Source: CAYVTV01 sp964563105 | GTDB taxonomy: Bacteria > Bacteroidota > Bacteroidia > Bacteroidales > GCA-2748055 | Assembly (NCBI GenBank): GCA_964563105.1 | Contig: CAZLXM010000006.1 | Location: 1 to 64,000, forward strand | Length of the DNA: 64,000 bases | Direction: 5' to 3' | Part shown: positions 63,311 through 64,000 of the stretch, piece after piece | Layout: the number at the start of each line of letters is the position of its first letter | Numbering within the stretch: the first letter of the stretch is position 1 | The notes under the pieces: model-generated | What the model saw: the letters and a program-made list of their open reading frames with translations, nothing else | What the model was told of the DNA's origin: nothing | Databases searched by the model: none | Position numbers and translations under genes: made by a program

Positions 63311-64000
63311 TTATTCAATTATCTGAAGCTCGGTCCTTCTGTTTTTTGCCCTGCCTTCCTCTGTATCATTTGAGTCAACAGGTTTCGATGCACCATAACC
63401 TTTAAATAATAACCTTGATTTATCTATACCCTGTTCCGTCAGCCAGTTTACTACTGCACCGGCCCGCCTTTCAGACAAGCCGGCGTTATATGCATCTGAA
63501 CCGATATTATCAGTATGTCCGTTAATCTGTACTTTTAAGGTTGAATTAATTGTGAGAAAATCCAGTATCTTTTTCAATTCAACTTCTGACTCAGGTTTAA
63601 GATCAGATTTATCAAATTCGAAAAATATATTTTTCAGAACTTACATTTTATCCTGTAAGCGGTATGATGCCTTNNNNNNNNNNATTTTATTGCCAGGTGA
63701 AACACGCTGAAGCGGAACATTTTTTAAATATGGATTTGTTCTGTCAAAAATACCTTCAAAAGCAAAATGGTCAGAATAAAAAAGATAATTATCTTTTGAA
63801 ACATTAAGTGCATAATTTTTGCCACAGGGTAATGGGACCAGGAAATTTCCGTTATGAGGGTCTGAAACTGATTCAATAATAATTTCGCCGGAAGATAGAT
63901 CTATCAATTGAAACTTACTTTCAAGACCTTTAAATGTCAGTGAATCAAATACTCTGCCTTTCATATATGAAACAGGATCAGGACGGACTTCCGGATATAA
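63311..64000 (-). CDS. OmpA-family protein, cut by window edge and interrupted by an assembly gap
   Basis: The C-terminal part of a Bacteroidota OmpA-family protein. Codons are open from the right edge (YPEVRPDPVSYMKGRVFD, a regulatory carboxypeptidase-like domain) to the 10-N gap, then a short stretch with a TAA stop, then VLKNIFFEFDKSDLKPESE and the peptidoglycan-binding OmpA domain (QINGHTDNIGSDAYNAGL, AKNRRTELQI). Relatives join the two halves directly, so the gap and the stretch 63641-63673 look like an assembly fault, not a real break. The frame is the same before and after. Its role is anchoring the outer membrane to peptidoglycan. Confidence 0.8.
63674..63683. other. Assembly gap (10 N)
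   Basis: A run of ten undetermined bases within the OmpA-family gene. Next to it a short inverted repeat (CTTACA-N8-TGTAAG, 63640-63659) and an in-frame stop are found. The real gap length is unknown. Confidence 0.95.

Noticed and set aside
1..64000. CRISPR arrays, insertion sequences, prophage or conjugative genes
   Set aside because: No regular spacer repeats, transposase, integrase or phage structural genes were seen.

Overview
The window looks like a scaffold piece from a Bacteroidota genome, probably a metagenome-assembled one because there is a 10-N gap at 63674-63683. The evidence is: AT-rich intergenic DNA; promoters of the Bacteroidota type (TTTG, about 20 bp, TAnnTTTG) at rpsA, the rnk-like gene and the thiamin receptor; almost no Shine-Dalgarno sequences; type IX secretion cargo with both tail types (gliding-motility C-terminal domain at 9419-12049, Por-type tail at 53667-55310); a TonB-dependent receptor; SerA, GuaA and RpsA of the Bacteroidota kind; and a DUF3822-rsmD pair. 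There are no tRNA or rRNA genes, CRISPR arrays, insertion sequences or phage genes. This is mostly chromosomal housekeeping DNA with some accessory genes.

Layout. 0-8.7 kb: an XRE-type regulator cut by the left edge, two sodium-coupled glutamate/dicarboxylate symporters of different families facing each other, a large FAD/Fe-S 2-hydroxyacid dehydrogenase next to the second symporter, a small cupin, an unknown gene, and an Rnk-like GreA-domain gene behind an attenuator-like leader. 8.9-13.8 kb: an apparent operon of a DUF6702 protein, a large surface protein with a type IX tail, a TPR protein and a HEAT-like protein. 13.8-20.7 kb, minus strand: a serine/one-carbon block (gcvT, comB, serC, serA, a DUF1015 protein, a yggS-type PLP protein, a dihydroorotate-dehydrogenase-like protein). 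21.2-29 kb: signalling and stress genes (Hpt-STAS pair, clpB, an ABCG-type transporter with an unusual N-terminus, the SiaB/SiaC kinase-phosphoprotein pair). 29.3-37.5 kb, minus strand: a nicotinamide riboside kinase-like protein, pnuC, a C-terminal processing protease, guaA, rnz, a STAS protein and rpsA. 37.8-44.6 kb, plus strand: rmlA, rmlC, rmlD, a phosphohexomutase, yjbQ, an unknown membrane-anchored protein, DUF3822 and rsmD. 44.7-47.8 kb: a GNAT enzyme and a thiamin-type TonB receptor behind a TPP riboswitch. 47.9-52 kb: a soluble PAS/GAF histidine kinase followed by a peptide-binding lipoprotein. 52-59.7 kb, minus strand: one long run GH3/beta-lactamase fusion, mce, ywqK-like, subtilase, xseA, xseB. 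60-63.2 kb: a tricorn-like protease. The right edge cuts an OmpA-family gene that holds the assembly gap.

The observations most worth following are these. GuaA has alanine (A79) where the glutaminase nucleophile cysteine belongs; the rest of the active site is intact and the codon is three substitutions from cysteine TGC. The leader of the GreA-domain gene has a textbook promoter, a possible 13-residue leader peptide and competing antiterminator and terminator hairpins ending 15 nt before the start codon. The serine cluster carries DUF1015 and ComB but no recognisable phosphoserine phosphatase. Two STAS proteins, an Hpt protein and a SiaB/SiaC pair lie within 14 kb around a hybrid ABC transporter.
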